A DNA stretch of 64,000 nucleotides from contig NZ_RJJX01000009.1 in NCBI RefSeq assembly GCF_003996985.1, positions 1 to 64,000 of the forward strand, written 5' to 3'. The position numbers were made by a program, and so were the translations under genes. This document shows, piece by piece, positions 18,554 to 27,987 of the stretch. Below the pieces are notes generated by a model. That model saw nothing but the letters and a program-made list of their open reading frames with translations, was not told the origin of the DNA and did no database searches. Position 1 is the stretch's first letter. Each line of letters begins with the position of its first letter. This stretch comes from Ancylomarina longa. GTDB taxonomy: Bacteria; Bacteroidota; Bacteroidia; Bacteroidales; Marinifilaceae.

Positions 18554-18559
18554 CCAGCT

Positions 18560-19006
18560 ATGACGGAATGGTTCGAATATGGATACTGGGGTTTGTTTTT
18601 TGCTAGTTTTCTGGCGGCAACATTATTGCCTTTCAGTTCCGAAGCCATTTTAAGTTTGTTTCTGTTTTCAGGCTATGATCTCACGCTTACTATTGTCATT
18701 GCCAGTTTGGGGAATTGGTTAGGTGGTATGTTGAGCTACTATTTAGGATATTTGGGCAAGTGGGAGTGGATAGAGAAATTTCTTCGGATTAAAAAAACAA
18801 AAGCCGAGCGCATACAGGAATACCTTAAAGATAAAGGTGGGGCTCTGGCATTTTTTGCATTTTTACCATTTATTGGAGATCTCATTCCGTTAGGCTTGGG
18901 CTTACTCCGAAGTAAAGTAATTTGGGTTGCCCTTTTTATGGCTGCCGGGAAGCTATGCAGATATGTGGTTTGGGCCTGGCTAACGATGCAGGCTTTATCT
19001 GCCTAA
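18560..19006 (+). CDS. YqaA family (DedA-like) membrane protein
   Basis: This membrane protein of 148 residues has the SNARE-associated/DedA-type pattern of the YqaA subfamily. It opens with GLFFASFLAATLLPFSSEAIL, followed by GNWLGGMLSYYLGYLGK and a C-terminal GDLIPLGLGLLR segment. I use the ATG at 18560 (MTEWFEYGYWGLFF), which fits the family. The ATG at 18503 would overlap the dusB promoter. Members are proposed to act in lipid or small-molecule transport, but the function is not settled. Confidence 0.85.
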   Translation: MTEWFEYGYWGLFFASFLAATLLPFSSEAILSLFLFSGYDLTLTIVIASLGNWLGGMLSYYLGYLGKWEWIEKFLRIKKTKAERIQEYLKDKGGALAFFAFLPFIGDLIPLGLGLLRSKVIWVALFMAAGKLCRYVVWAWLTMQALSA

Positions 19007-19108
19007 CCTTTTAGCAGATTCTGTGGGGTATTTTTATGGAACTTTCTACTGAAAGGATCTAGCTCAACTTACAGTTTTTTCTTAGCTACCAACTATTAGA
19101 GATCAACA

Positions 19109-19130
19109 GACCCGGATTTTCATCCAGGTC
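19109..19130. terminator. Possible bidirectional terminator
   Basis: GACCCGGAT and ATCCAGGTC pair with one mismatch around a 4-nt loop, between the convergent YqaA and MarC genes. T-runs on either side are short. Confidence 0.4.
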
Positions 19131-19162
19131 CATTTTCTACTATTACTATAGTTTGTGATATA

Positions 19163-19798
19163 TTATACTGCCAAAATATCCCGAATAATCGGTTTTAGTC
19201 CGCTAAAAAAGAATTCTACAGCAATAACCATCACAATTAAACCCATTAAGCGCATTAGGATTTTATTTCCGGTATCGCCTAAGAAATTGGTGATGCGGGA
19301 AGAACCCCATAGAATGAGATAAGTAGCCAAACAAATTATCAGAATGGAAGCCACTAAAATTATCATCATATTAATACCATTGGCCGATTCCATCAGAACA
19401 ATGCCATTGGTAATAGCTCCGGGTCCACAAATCATTGGTATTGCCAAAGGTGTAATGGAAACATCATTTACATATTCCTGAATTTCTCCTTCGCTCACTT
19501 TTATTTTGCTAAGTCGAGCCTGTAGCATATCCTGCCCCATGATAAAGAAAATGATTCCACCAACGACTTTAAGGCTGTTAACCGATATTCCGAAAAAATT
19601 GAAAAGTAATTGTCCGGAAAAGGCAAAAGCCACTAAAGTGAAAAAGGATACTATGGTAGCCTTTCGTGCCGTTTTCTTCCTTTGTTCAGGACTCAAATCA
19701 CTTGTAATGGTCATGAATATAGGCATCACTCCCAATGGGTTGATCAAAGTAAAAAAGGAAGTAACTGCCAATAAACCAAAAGTCCAGTATTCGTTCAT
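19163..19798 (-). CDS. MarC family integral membrane protein
   Basis: This 211-residue protein has six hydrophobic segments in the UPF0056/MarC arrangement. The typical opening FFTLINPLGVMPIFM, a central PLAIPMICGPGAI motif, and LMRLMGLIVMVIAVEFF near the end are visible. The family's biochemical role is unproven. The start lies 14 bp downstream of the stop of the C1 peptidase gene on the same strand, so the two are likely co-transcribed. Confidence 0.9.
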   Translation of the reverse strand: MNEYWTFGLLAVTSFFTLINPLGVMPIFMTITSDLSPEQRKKTARKATIVSFFTLVAFAFSGQLLFNFFGISVNSLKVVGGIIFFIMGQDMLQARLSKIKVSEGEIQEYVNDVSITPLAIPMICGPGAITNGIVLMESANGINMMIILVASILIICLATYLILWGSSRITNFLGDTGNKILMRLMGLIVMVIAVEFFFSGLKPIIRDILAV

Positions 19799-19811
19799 TT
19801 CAATGCTTGCT

Positions 19812-21008
19812 TTATTTCAATCCTAATTTTTTAGCAATGGCTTCGGGTATGGCATTCTTATTCACCATCACCGAAATGGTTTTGTACTGCACAAATGCCT
19901 TGGAAGCATAAAAATATCCGCCATAGGAATTCAAATCGGTTCCCCAGCTATTTTTTATCAGGTAATATTTGCTTCCGTTCTGATCTTTGGCAGTTCCCAC
20001 CATATGCATCAAATGGTCTTCGGTAGATTGATAATTATCAAAAGCTACCTGGCGCATTTCCTGCGTAATTTCTTTTTCTTTCACAGGATGATCGAGTCCG
20101 TAGCTGGATTTATCCTCTTTGCTCATTTTTTCCCACTTCGAGATTTCGGCATTATCCATATTTTCTTTGGCTGTTTCCGGCACAACGGCAACTCCCTTGC
20201 GATGCGAAAAGCCATCCTCACTAACATCGCTTCCCCATGCAATAGAATATCCTTTTTCGATGGCAGTATCTATTACTTCCATCATATCATCCATAGGCAC
20301 ATTGTACACCTCTCCCAACGACCAGTTGTCGGGACCTTCGAAAATAAAAGGCTGGTAAAAAGGATGATGCGTAAAGGAAGTAATCGTAACATAGTCATCC
20401 ATATTTAAACCCAGTTCTTTCGCAAATGATTTCGGAGTATATTCCTTCCCCTTGTATTGAAACGATTCCGGTATTTCGCCTAAATAAGCATTCAATATAC
20501 CATCAAATCCTTTTAACCACACGGGTGTAATCTTTTTATTCTTATTTTTCACAATGCCATCTACATAAGCTTTTAGAACGGCATCCATTTCACCATGAAC
20601 CGGAAGTTTTTCACCAATGGTATTTCCCGAATAAGCCTTTTGTGGCATCAAACCAAACTGGCGAACTACATTCAAAGCATCCCAACCTTCGGCGCCTGGC
20701 GAAAAGCTCTTCATTCCATGATAACGCACATAGTCGGTAGCCCGCAGATGATAATTTCGATTCACAATAAACATCTCCGAAAGGTCGAAATCCCCCTTTC
20801 CCATTCGTATCAATTCCGATTCTAAAAAAGATATGCTGGCAAAAGACCAACAAGTACCTGATCTATGCTGATCTTTCACTGTGGTGGCCTTCAATTGTTT
20901 TTCGATGGTAAACTGATAGCCTTTTTTAGGCTGTTCTTTCTTTTTTGCAAAGGAAGTTTGCAGCATGGCAAACATCAATAATCCTACAAGTAATAATCGA
21001 TTCTTCAT
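19812..21008 (-). CDS. C1 family cysteine peptidase (aminopeptidase C/bleomycin hydrolase type)
   Basis: This 398-residue exported peptidase has a signal peptide (cleavage near TSFAKK). It carries the papain-type triad: Gln47 and Cys53 in QHRSGTCWSFAS, His335 in DHLMHMVG, and Asn353 in IKNSWG. The large insert between Cys and His is typical of the PepC/bleomycin hydrolase branch. PepC is usually cytoplasmic. Exported versions like this are common in Bacteroidota, where they probably trim peptides in the periplasm. It is first in an operon with marC. Confidence 0.9.
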   Translation of the reverse strand: MKNRLLLVGLLMFAMLQTSFAKKKEQPKKGYQFTIEKQLKATTVKDQHRSGTCWSFASISFLESELIRMGKGDFDLSEMFIVNRNYHLRATDYVRYHGMKSFSPGAEGWDALNVVRQFGLMPQKAYSGNTIGEKLPVHGEMDAVLKAYVDGIVKNKNKKITPVWLKGFDGILNAYLGEIPESFQYKGKEYTPKSFAKELGLNMDDYVTITSFTHHPFYQPFIFEGPDNWSLGEVYNVPMDDMMEVIDTAIEKGYSIAWGSDVSEDGFSHRKGVAVVPETAKENMDNAEISKWEKMSKEDKSSYGLDHPVKEKEITQEMRQVAFDNYQSTEDHLMHMVGTAKDQNGSKYYLIKNSWGTDLNSYGGYFYASKAFVQYKTISVMVNKNAIPEAIAKKLGLK

Positions 21009-21207
21009 TTTTTGTAAGTGTTGCTTGTTTAAATAAATTAAAAACTATTCGCTTAAAGTATTCCTTTCTTGATAATGCAAAGGATTGCATGTATTTTTGA
21101 TCTTGCAATTTTAAGCGTGCAATGTAAAAAAATATTGAATCAAGTTTATCCTTATTCGCGCTTATAAGAACCTAAGTTCATTATCTAACTAAAATTTAAT
21201 TGTATCT

Positions 21208-22851
21208 ATGAAAAAAATCACATCCATTGTTTTATTTCTTGCTTTAGGATTGGGCTTTACAGCCTGTAATCAGAAAGTAGAAAAGAAGGCAGAAGTATCT
21301 CCCATGCAAAAATTGGTTGATCAATATGCAGAGGTTGACCTAACAACCAATACCAGCGTATTGAGCGAAAAGCAAAAACAAATGCTTCCTATCCTGTTCC
21401 AGGTTGCGGATATTATGGAGGAATTATTCTGGAAAGATGCCGTTGGCGATAAAACAGAGTTCCTATCAAAATTAACCGATCCGGCTGCTGTTGCTTATGC
21501 TAAAATAAACTATGGTCCCTGGGATCGTTTGAATGACAATAAACCTTTCTTAAAGGGATATGGAGCAAAACCGTTGGGCGCAAATTTCTATCCTAAAGAT
21601 ATGACCAAGGCGGAGTTTGAGGCTTTGGATGATGAGGCAAAAACCAGTTGGTACACCAAGATTCAACGCGACGATGAAGGAGCACTTCAAGTTGTTCCTT
21701 ATCATGTAGTTTACAAAGAACAAATCGAAAAAGCTGCCACATTGTTGAAAAAAGCTGCTGAATTAGCCGAAAACGAAGGCTTAAAAAAGTTCCTTAGTTT
21801 ACGTGCTGATGCACTTTTAACCGATGATTATCTTGCTTCTGATTTGGCTTGGATGGATATGAAATCTAACACCATTGATTTTGTTGTTGGTCCGATCGAA
21901 ACTTATGAAGATGCTCTTTTCGGATATAAAGCTTCTCACTCGGCTCAAATTCTGATAAAGGATAAAGTATGGAGCGATAAGCTGTCTCATTTTGCATCCT
22001 ATTTGCCAAAATTACAGAAAAATCTTCCGGTACCTGCCGAATATAAAGCAGAGAAAGCAAATGCAAATGCCGATTTAAATGCTTACGATGTGGTGTATTA
22101 CGCCGGAGATTGTAATGCTGCCAGTAAAAATATTGCAATTAATCTTCCCAACGATCCTAGAGTGCACGCTCAAAAAGGAAGTAGAAAGTTACAGTTGAAA
22201 AATGCTATGAAAGCAAAATTCGATAAGATTCTGGTTCCCATTGCCGATCTGCTAATTGACGATAGCCAACGCAAAAATGTGACCTTTGATGCTTTCTTCG
22301 AAGATGTAATGTTTCATGAAGTATCCCATGGTTTGGGAATCAAATACACGATTAAAGATCATATTAGTGTTCGCAAAGCATTAAAAGAAACCTATACTTC
22401 TATGGAAGAAGGAAAAGCTGATATTTTAGGATTGTACATGATCACACAAATGGCAAAATGGGGGGAGTTGGATGAAAGCAAGCTAATGGATAATTACGTG
22501 ACCTTTATGGCTGGTATCTTCCGTTCGGTTCGTTTTGGTGCTGCAAGTGCTCACGGAAAAGCGAATATGATTCGCTTCTATTTCTTCCAGGAAATGGGTG
22601 CATTTAGCAGAAATCCAGAGACAGGAAAGTATAAAATCGATTTTGAGAAAATGCAGCTTGCCATGAACGAATTGGGAAAACAAATCCTGATTATTCAAGG
22701 TGATGGCGACTACGAAGCAGCAAAACAATTAATTGCTGAAAAAGGTTTTATTCGCGCTGATCTTCAAAAGGATTTAGATCGTGTGAACAATGCTGGCATA
22801 CCAAAAGACATCGTATTCAGACAAGGTCCTGCAGTTTTGGGATTGAAATAA
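21208..22851 (+). CDS. M49-like (dipeptidyl-peptidase III-type) zinc peptidase lipoprotein
   Basis: This 547-residue protein has a lipobox-like FTAC (Cys20). The zinc site is FHEVSHGLG (His370, Glu371, His374), with a third ligand candidate Glu401 in SMEEGKADILG. This layout, a zinc helix followed about 27 residues later by an EExxA(D/E) motif, resembles peptidase family M49. Classical DPP III has HExxGH, however, and here it is HExxH. It probably degrades peptides at the cell envelope. Some databases mislabel relatives as dihydrofolate reductase (from memory). It stands alone with its own terminator. Confidence 0.75.
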   Translation: MKKITSIVLFLALGLGFTACNQKVEKKAEVSPMQKLVDQYAEVDLTTNTSVLSEKQKQMLPILFQVADIMEELFWKDAVGDKTEFLSKLTDPAAVAYAKINYGPWDRLNDNKPFLKGYGAKPLGANFYPKDMTKAEFEALDDEAKTSWYTKIQRDDEGALQVVPYHVVYKEQIEKAATLLKKAAELAENEGLKKFLSLRADALLTDDYLASDLAWMDMKSNTIDFVVGPIETYEDALFGYKASHSAQILIKDKVWSDKLSHFASYLPKLQKNLPVPAEYKAEKANANADLNAYDVVYYAGDCNAASKNIAINLPNDPRVHAQKGSRKLQLKNAMKAKFDKILVPIADLLIDDSQRKNVTFDAFFEDVMFHEVSHGLGIKYTIKDHISVRKALKETYTSMEEGKADILGLYMITQMAKWGELDESKLMDNYVTFMAGIFRSVRFGAASAHGKANMIRFYFFQEMGAFSRNPETGKYKIDFEKMQLAMNELGKQILIIQGDGDYEAAKQLIAEKGFIRADLQKDLDRVNNAGIPKDIVFRQGPAVLGLK

Positions 22852-22872
22852 ATTTCTAAACAGAAAAATATT

Positions 22873-22903
22873 AAAAAGCCATCTCTCTCGGGATGGCTTT
22901 TTT
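22873..22903 (+). terminator. Terminator after the M49-like peptidase
   Basis: A stem of AAAAGCCATC against GATGGCTTTT runs into T residues. A-rich flanks on the other side make it usable in both directions for the convergent gene at 22928. Confidence 0.9.
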
Positions 22904-22927
22904 AGTGCATTTTGTACTCTACTACTT

Positions 22928-23650
22928 TTATATCTTGCACTCTCTTAAAATTTGCTTGGGATCTTCTCCTTTTGCAGTAAGTTCTTGCTCCATTTCGTGT
23001 TTCAGTTTTTTTAAAACAGGTATTAATTCCTTATGCATTTTCTGATTTTGCACATACGATTTTTTCCACATCGAAAGTAATCGTATAGCTTGCTTATCCT
23101 TTCTTAATCGCAAGTAATTTTGATAGCTAATCTGAAGATTATCCTCACAATATTTTATAAATATTGGATAGATATAAGTTGATCCAAATTGATATTGCCA
23201 ATCTTGTTGATTTTTGATCCATTTTAATTTGGATTCATAGTATTCAAAAATCTTAATCTTTAAGCTGCTATTTTTTATCAGATTTGCTCCATCATACTTG
23301 GCACACTCAAAAGCTCCGTTATTCTGATCCATGTAAGAGTTTCCAACAGGTAGCATTAAAGGTTTTTTCAAACTCTTAAAATCAACAGGTTTTGAAGTTT
23401 GCAAGCAACTGTCCAGTCTGTTTAATACTTTGATGTATGAAACATCAAATTTTCTGATTACACTTTTCACATCCACCAAGTCCGTATTTAAATCAACATA
23501 AATAGCACTCAATAATTTCAGCTCCTTCTGTTTTTGTTTTCGTGCCTCGTTCCAATTATTAAACTGCATGGATAGTGTAATTCCAAAAAATATCATGAGA
23601 ATTTCAAATATTTTGGAGCTTTTTGTAAATCGGGATAGTAGGTTAGTCAT
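22928..23650 (-). CDS. DUF6090-like membrane-anchored protein
   Basis: This 240-residue protein has one N-terminal membrane helix (ILMIFFGITLSMQFNNW), followed at once by NEARKQKQKELKLLSAIYVDL. This is the opening that marks the DUF6090-type family in Bacteroidota: a helix ending in NNWNE, then a charged helix. The rest is helical and Lys-rich with no catalytic motif. The function is unknown. A well-spaced promoter precedes it. Confidence 0.72.
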   Translation of the reverse strand: MTNLLSRFTKSSKIFEILMIFFGITLSMQFNNWNEARKQKQKELKLLSAIYVDLNTDLVDVKSVIRKFDVSYIKVLNRLDSCLQTSKPVDFKSLKKPLMLPVGNSYMDQNNGAFECAKYDGANLIKNSSLKIKIFEYYESKLKWIKNQQDWQYQFGSTYIYPIFIKYCEDNLQISYQNYLRLRKDKQAIRLLSMWKKSYVQNQKMHKELIPVLKKLKHEMEQELTAKGEDPKQILRECKI

Positions 23651-23684
23651 GTCAGAGGATTAGTTCGTATTATATAATTCCGAA

Positions 23685-23715
23685 CAAAAGTAATTAAACC
23701 ATCTTTTATGACCAA
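23685..23715 (-). promoter_or_regulatory. Predicted promoter of the DUF6090-like gene
   Basis: On the minus strand, TTG (complement of 23713-23715), 20 bp, then TACTTTTG (complement of 23685-23692). This is an ideal consensus match, giving a leader of about 30 nt. Confidence 0.75.
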
Positions 23716-23811
23716 TAGATTATCTGTCGGTATTTACTTATTATCGCAATGTCGATCAAAAGTATTTTTTTTGATTGTAGATTATGAAGTAACTTGAGAA
23801 GAAAAAATATC

Positions 23812-24387
23812 ATGAAAGAACTAGTGCGCTGTCGTCCCTGTGGTTACGTAATGGAAAAAAACAAACTAAATGGTGTTTGTCCCGCCTGTGGTTTACCCGA
23901 TAAAGTTTTCGAAGCCTATCGGGAGCGAGTTTCCCTAAACCGTCTCTTCATCTTAAATTTAGATTTGCACCCTATTGCAATTCATATATCACAAAGTTTT
24001 ATTGCCTTAATTCCGCTCCTATTAGGAATTTTATTCTTGTTCCCAAATTACCATGCTGAAGAATTATTCATTGTTGTAACTTTCCTAATCACTCTTTTAC
24101 CCTTTGCGCTTATCCTGGCATTTTTAACTGGAATGATTGATGGAATAACACGTTTCAAAAGTCTAAAACCTCCGCTCTTAAGAAATAAAATAATATACAG
24201 CGCTTTACTTCTGATTACATCTGGGGTATTACTCTTAGCATCTTCACAAGCTAAATCGATATTAATTCTATTATTTGTGAGCATTATCGGTCTAGTATTC
24301 GCAGTAATATTAGGTTTAATTGGAAAAAGCTTGTTAAATGTAATTCTGCCTGGCAAGTATCCACAGAAGAAAGCACAAAAAAAATAG
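23812..24387 (+). CDS. Zinc-ribbon plus DUF2231-like membrane protein
   Basis: I start this 191-residue protein at the ATG at 23812, the first ATG before VRCRPCGY. The upstream TTG at 23794 is less likely. Residues 7-26 form a rubredoxin-like or zinc ribbon knuckle pair (CRPCG and CPACG, Cys7, 10, 23 and 26). A membrane domain of four helices follows, opening with LDLHPIAIH, a histidine-proline motif seen in DUF2231-type proteins. Such pairings may bind metal or haem and take part in electron transfer. This is inference only. Confidence 0.65.
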   Translation: MKELVRCRPCGYVMEKNKLNGVCPACGLPDKVFEAYRERVSLNRLFILNLDLHPIAIHISQSFIALIPLLLGILFLFPNYHAEELFIVVTFLITLLPFALILAFLTGMIDGITRFKSLKPPLLRNKIIYSALLLITSGVLLLASSQAKSILILLFVSIIGLVFAVILGLIGKSLLNVILPGKYPQKKAQKK

Positions 24388-24518
24388 TTTACTCATATCT
24401 ATTTTATTCGGGAAGTGAAGAAATTACCAAAAGAAAGCTTCTATTTTATAACATAGAGAATAAAATCGAAGCTTAGTATATTACCAATCATTCCGAATCC
24501 GATAAATATAATGTAAGT

Positions 24519-27245
24519 ATGAGGCAATTTGGTAATATAAGTTGGAGAGGCAGTCTCTTATTTTTTCTTCTGTTTCTTTGTTGTTTTCAGGCTACTGCCC
24601 GAAAGCAGAGAGTGTTGGTTTTACATTCGTATCACCAGGGTTTGAACTGGACCGACAATATTAGCAAAGGAATTCAGTCTGTTCTGGAAAAAGAGTCTAA
24701 TGTAGAACTGACATTCGAATACATGGATACCAAACGTCATTCGGAACCTGAATACTTGAAAGAATTTGCTAAACTTTATGCGTTAAAACATCAGCGAAAC
24801 CGATTCGATCTTATCATTGCATCCGATAATAATGCACTGGATTTTGTACGAAACTATTATTCAGAATTTTTTAAGGGCATTCCTATTGTCTTTTGTGCTA
24901 TTGATCAGTTTAAGCCTGACTTAATTGAAGGAATCGATCAGGTTTCAGGAGTGACTGAAGAAATTGATTCCCGTAAAACTATTGAGATTGCTTTGCGACT
25001 TCATCCCAATGCCAAGCAGCTGGTGGTGATCAACGACAATCAAACCAAATCGGCTATTCTTAATCGAAACAACATCAAAGCCCTTTGGCCAAAAATAGAT
25101 ACCAAAGTAAAATTGGTTTTTCTTGAAAATCTTTCTATTCCAGATTTAATCAAGCGTGTAAAAAAGCTGGATCCTAATAGTGTGATTTATCTAATCAATT
25201 TTAGTCGTGATAAAGAAGGTAATTTTATTTCGTATCAGGAGAATATCGAGATTATTCGTAATGCTACCAATCTTCCCATTTACAGTAGTTGGGAATTCTA
25301 TTTTGGAGAAGGAATTGTAGGAGGAATGCTCACGAGTGGATTTAAACAAGGTGCTTTGGCTGCTCAAATTGCCTTGCGAGTTCTTAAAAACGAAGATATC
25401 GCAACAATCCCAATTGTAAGAACCGGTTACAACAGCTTTAAATTTGATTATAAGCAAATGAAACGGTTTGGTATCCTTCCCAAACAACTTCCTGAAAATA
25501 GTTATATAAGCAATCGTCCCCCGTCTATTGTACACCAATACCAAACCTCTTTATTGGTTATTGTTTGTTTTATAGTGCTGATCACAATCTTGCTGAGATA
25601 TTCGAAAATAAAGAGGGATAGAAATGAAAAAAGATTAATAAAAATCAATACGGAACTAGACCGCCGGGTAGCTGAGCGTACCAAAGAATTAATTTTTGTG
25701 AATGAAAAATTAGAGCTGCAAACCGATCAAATCATTAAGCAAAACAAGGAATTAGAGCAGCACCGACACAATTTACTGGAATTGGTTCAGGAAAGAACCG
25801 AAAATCTGGAAGAAGCAAATTTGGAATTGAAAAGTAGTAGGGATAGACTTTTACGCATGCTGGATGCCAATTCCGATGGGGTATGGGAATACAACTTTTT
25901 AAATGAACAGATCTATATCAGTAAAATTATTTGGGATAAGTTGGGTTATCAATCTGTAACCATTTCAAAAACTAAAGAACTGCTTCGTAAGCTTATTCAT
26001 CCCGAAGATCTGATCACCATTAAACAGAAACAGAAGCTGAACAGACAAGGGAAAAGTGAACTTTTTATCGTTGAATTTCGAATGTTAACCAGGCAAAAAG
26101 AATGGATGTGGTTTAAAGCGAAGGGTAAAATTTTGGATTATAATGAAAAGGGAATTCCTTTGAATATTGTTGGTACTCTAATTAACATCACACAGCGCAA
26201 AATAGCGGAGGAAAAAATAAATATTGAAGAAAAAAAACTTAGACTATCCGAAAAACGCTGGCGTTCTCTCATTGAACAAGCTTCCGATGAAATCCTAATT
26301 TATGATATCGATGGTTGTATTCTGGATGCCAATTCAGCAGCCTGCGAATGGTTAGGCTATACCAATGAAGAATTGTTGAACCTTAACTACTGTGAAATTG
26401 ACCAAAGCCATCGTTGTTCTGAGTTACAATCCTATTGGAAAAAATTAAATACTTCGAATCCTTCCTATTCTTTTGAATCGACCCAAAAAAGAAAGGATGG
26501 TAGTAGTTTTCCAGTGGAAATTCGATTGAGTTTGATTGAATTGCAGGATAGTAATTTGATTCTTTCTGTGGGAAATGATATTAGCAAACGACAGGAAACC
26601 GAACGGAAGATTCTGAATACAGTTATCAATACCGAAGAAAGTGAGAGAAAACGCTTTGCAAAAGATTTACACGATTCCATCGGACCGCTCCTATCCAGTA
26701 TTAACTTATATCTTTCTACCCTTAGCAAAGTAAACACAGAAAGCGATAGAGACAATATAATCAGAGCTTCGGTGGATGCAGTGAATGAAGCACTTGTTAG
26801 CATTAAGGAAATATCCAATAATTTAAGTCCGCATATCCTTAACGATTTCGGACTGGAAAAAGCCATTCGTTCTTTTACTAATAAAATAAACCTTTCTCAA
26901 GCTATTAATATCAGTTTCATCGCAGAGAATCTGGAGGAACGAATCAATCATCAGGTGGAAGTTGTTATCTTTAGAGTGGTAGCTGAATTAATCAACAATA
27001 CCATTAAGCACGCAAAAGCCAAAATAATAGAAATTAATTTGTCTAAGGAGGTGAATTTGCTTTCTTTAATTTATATCGATGATGGAATTGGTTTTGATAC
27101 CAATGCTATCAATGCTGGTACTTCAACCGGAATGGGTTTGTACAATGTCTTGAGCAGAATCCGTTCCCTGAATGGAACCCACAAAATTAAAAGTAATCCT
27201 CAAAGAGGTGGAATGATGGTTGTTGTGGAAATAAATCTAAATTAG
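24519..27245 (+). CDS. Sensor histidine kinase 1: substrate-binding-type sensor, two PAS domains, HisKA_3
   Basis: This 908-residue membrane kinase has, in order, a signal segment (1-27), a periplasmic ABC substrate-binding-like domain (about 30-335, opening RVLVLHSYHQGLNWT), a membrane helix (about 342-361), and a coiled coil (about 370-440). Two PAS domains follow (about 441-560 and 575-695), then a NarX-type dimerisation domain with phospho-acceptor His718 (KDLHDSIGP), then an ATPase domain with the N box ELINNTIKHA and DDGIGFD. Its response regulator follows 6 bp later. The whole pair is duplicated immediately downstream. The ligand is unknown. Confidence 0.9.
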   Translation: MRQFGNISWRGSLLFFLLFLCCFQATARKQRVLVLHSYHQGLNWTDNISKGIQSVLEKESNVELTFEYMDTKRHSEPEYLKEFAKLYALKHQRNRFDLIIASDNNALDFVRNYYSEFFKGIPIVFCAIDQFKPDLIEGIDQVSGVTEEIDSRKTIEIALRLHPNAKQLVVINDNQTKSAILNRNNIKALWPKIDTKVKLVFLENLSIPDLIKRVKKLDPNSVIYLINFSRDKEGNFISYQENIEIIRNATNLPIYSSWEFYFGEGIVGGMLTSGFKQGALAAQIALRVLKNEDIATIPIVRTGYNSFKFDYKQMKRFGILPKQLPENSYISNRPPSIVHQYQTSLLVIVCFIVLITILLRYSKIKRDRNEKRLIKINTELDRRVAERTKELIFVNEKLELQTDQIIKQNKELEQHRHNLLELVQERTENLEEANLELKSSRDRLLRMLDANSDGVWEYNFLNEQIYISKIIWDKLGYQSVTISKTKELLRKLIHPEDLITIKQKQKLNRQGKSELFIVEFRMLTRQKEWMWFKAKGKILDYNEKGIPLNIVGTLINITQRKIAEEKINIEEKKLRLSEKRWRSLIEQASDEILIYDIDGCILDANSAACEWLGYTNEELLNLNYCEIDQSHRCSELQSYWKKLNTSNPSYSFESTQKRKDGSSFPVEIRLSLIELQDSNLILSVGNDISKRQETERKILNTVINTEESERKRFAKDLHDSIGPLLSSINLYLSTLSKVNTESDRDNIIRASVDAVNEALVSIKEISNNLSPHILNDFGLEKAIRSFTNKINLSQAINISFIAENLEERINHQVEVVIFRVVAELINNTIKHAKAKIIEINLSKEVNLLSLIYIDDGIGFDTNAINAGTSTGMGLYNVLSRIRSLNGTHKIKSNPQRGGMMVVVEINLN

Positions 27246-27251
27246 AATCAA

Positions 27252-27896
27252 ATGAAAGAATATAAGGTAATAATTGTTGATGACCACAAAATGTTTCGTA
27301 GTGGTCTGCGATTTTTATTAAATAATGTACCTGATATAAAAGTTATTGGGGAAGCTGCCAATGGAAGCGAATTTTTGCAGATGGCAGAGAAAGAACCAAT
27401 TGATATTGCCCTCATGGATATTAATATGCCGGAAATGAACGGCATTGAAGCTACCAAAATTGCCATGGAAAAGTTTCCGGATTTAAAGGTAATTGTGCTA
27501 TCCATGCATGGAGAGGAGGTGTATTATGACCAGATGCTGGATGCCGGTGTAAAAGGTTTCCTACTCAAAAATTCAGGGGCTGATGAACTAATACAAGCAT
27601 TGGAAGCTGTAATGGCCGGGAAAAGCTACTTTTCGCAAGAATTACTGGTTAATATTCTGGATCAGAAAAGACAACAAAAACTGAATACCAATGCCGTTAA
27701 ATTATCCAATCGGGAATTGGAGGTGCTTAAATTAATATGCGATGGCTACAGCAATGCCGAAATTGCAGAAGCATTATTTATAAGTCAGAGAACTGTTGAT
27801 CGGCATCGTTCGAATCTCCTAAGTAAAACTGCTTGCAAAAACTCTACTTCGCTGGTAATGTATGCCGTAAAAAACAGAATTGTAGAAATAGAATAA
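27252..27896 (+). CDS. NarL/LuxR-family response regulator 1
   Basis: This 214-residue regulator has a receiver domain with acidic pocket Asp10/Asp11, phospho-acceptor Asp56 (ALMDINMP), and Lys106 in KGFLLK. It ends with a LuxR-type DNA-binding helix-turn-helix at about 148-205 (LSNRELEVLKLICDGYSNAEI). It starts 6 bp after kinase 1 and is its certain partner by position. The likely targets are the transport genes downstream. Confidence 0.93.
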   Translation: MKEYKVIIVDDHKMFRSGLRFLLNNVPDIKVIGEAANGSEFLQMAEKEPIDIALMDINMPEMNGIEATKIAMEKFPDLKVIVLSMHGEEVYYDQMLDAGVKGFLLKNSGADELIQALEAVMAGKSYFSQELLVNILDQKRQQKLNTNAVKLSNRELEVLKLICDGYSNAEIAEALFISQRTVDRHRSNLLSKTACKNSTSLVMYAVKNRIVEIE

Positions 27897-27987
27897 GTGT
27901 CTTTTAAAAATCATTTCGATATGGTTCGATAAATCGGTCGGGTTATTTCTAATTAACAAGGTATTTGTATAACACAATCAAAATAAA

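Noticed and set aside
19109-19130. tRNA or riboswitch in the YqaA-MarC gap
   Set aside because: Only a short imperfect hairpin is present. No tRNA-like T-loop or anticodon arm could be found by eye.
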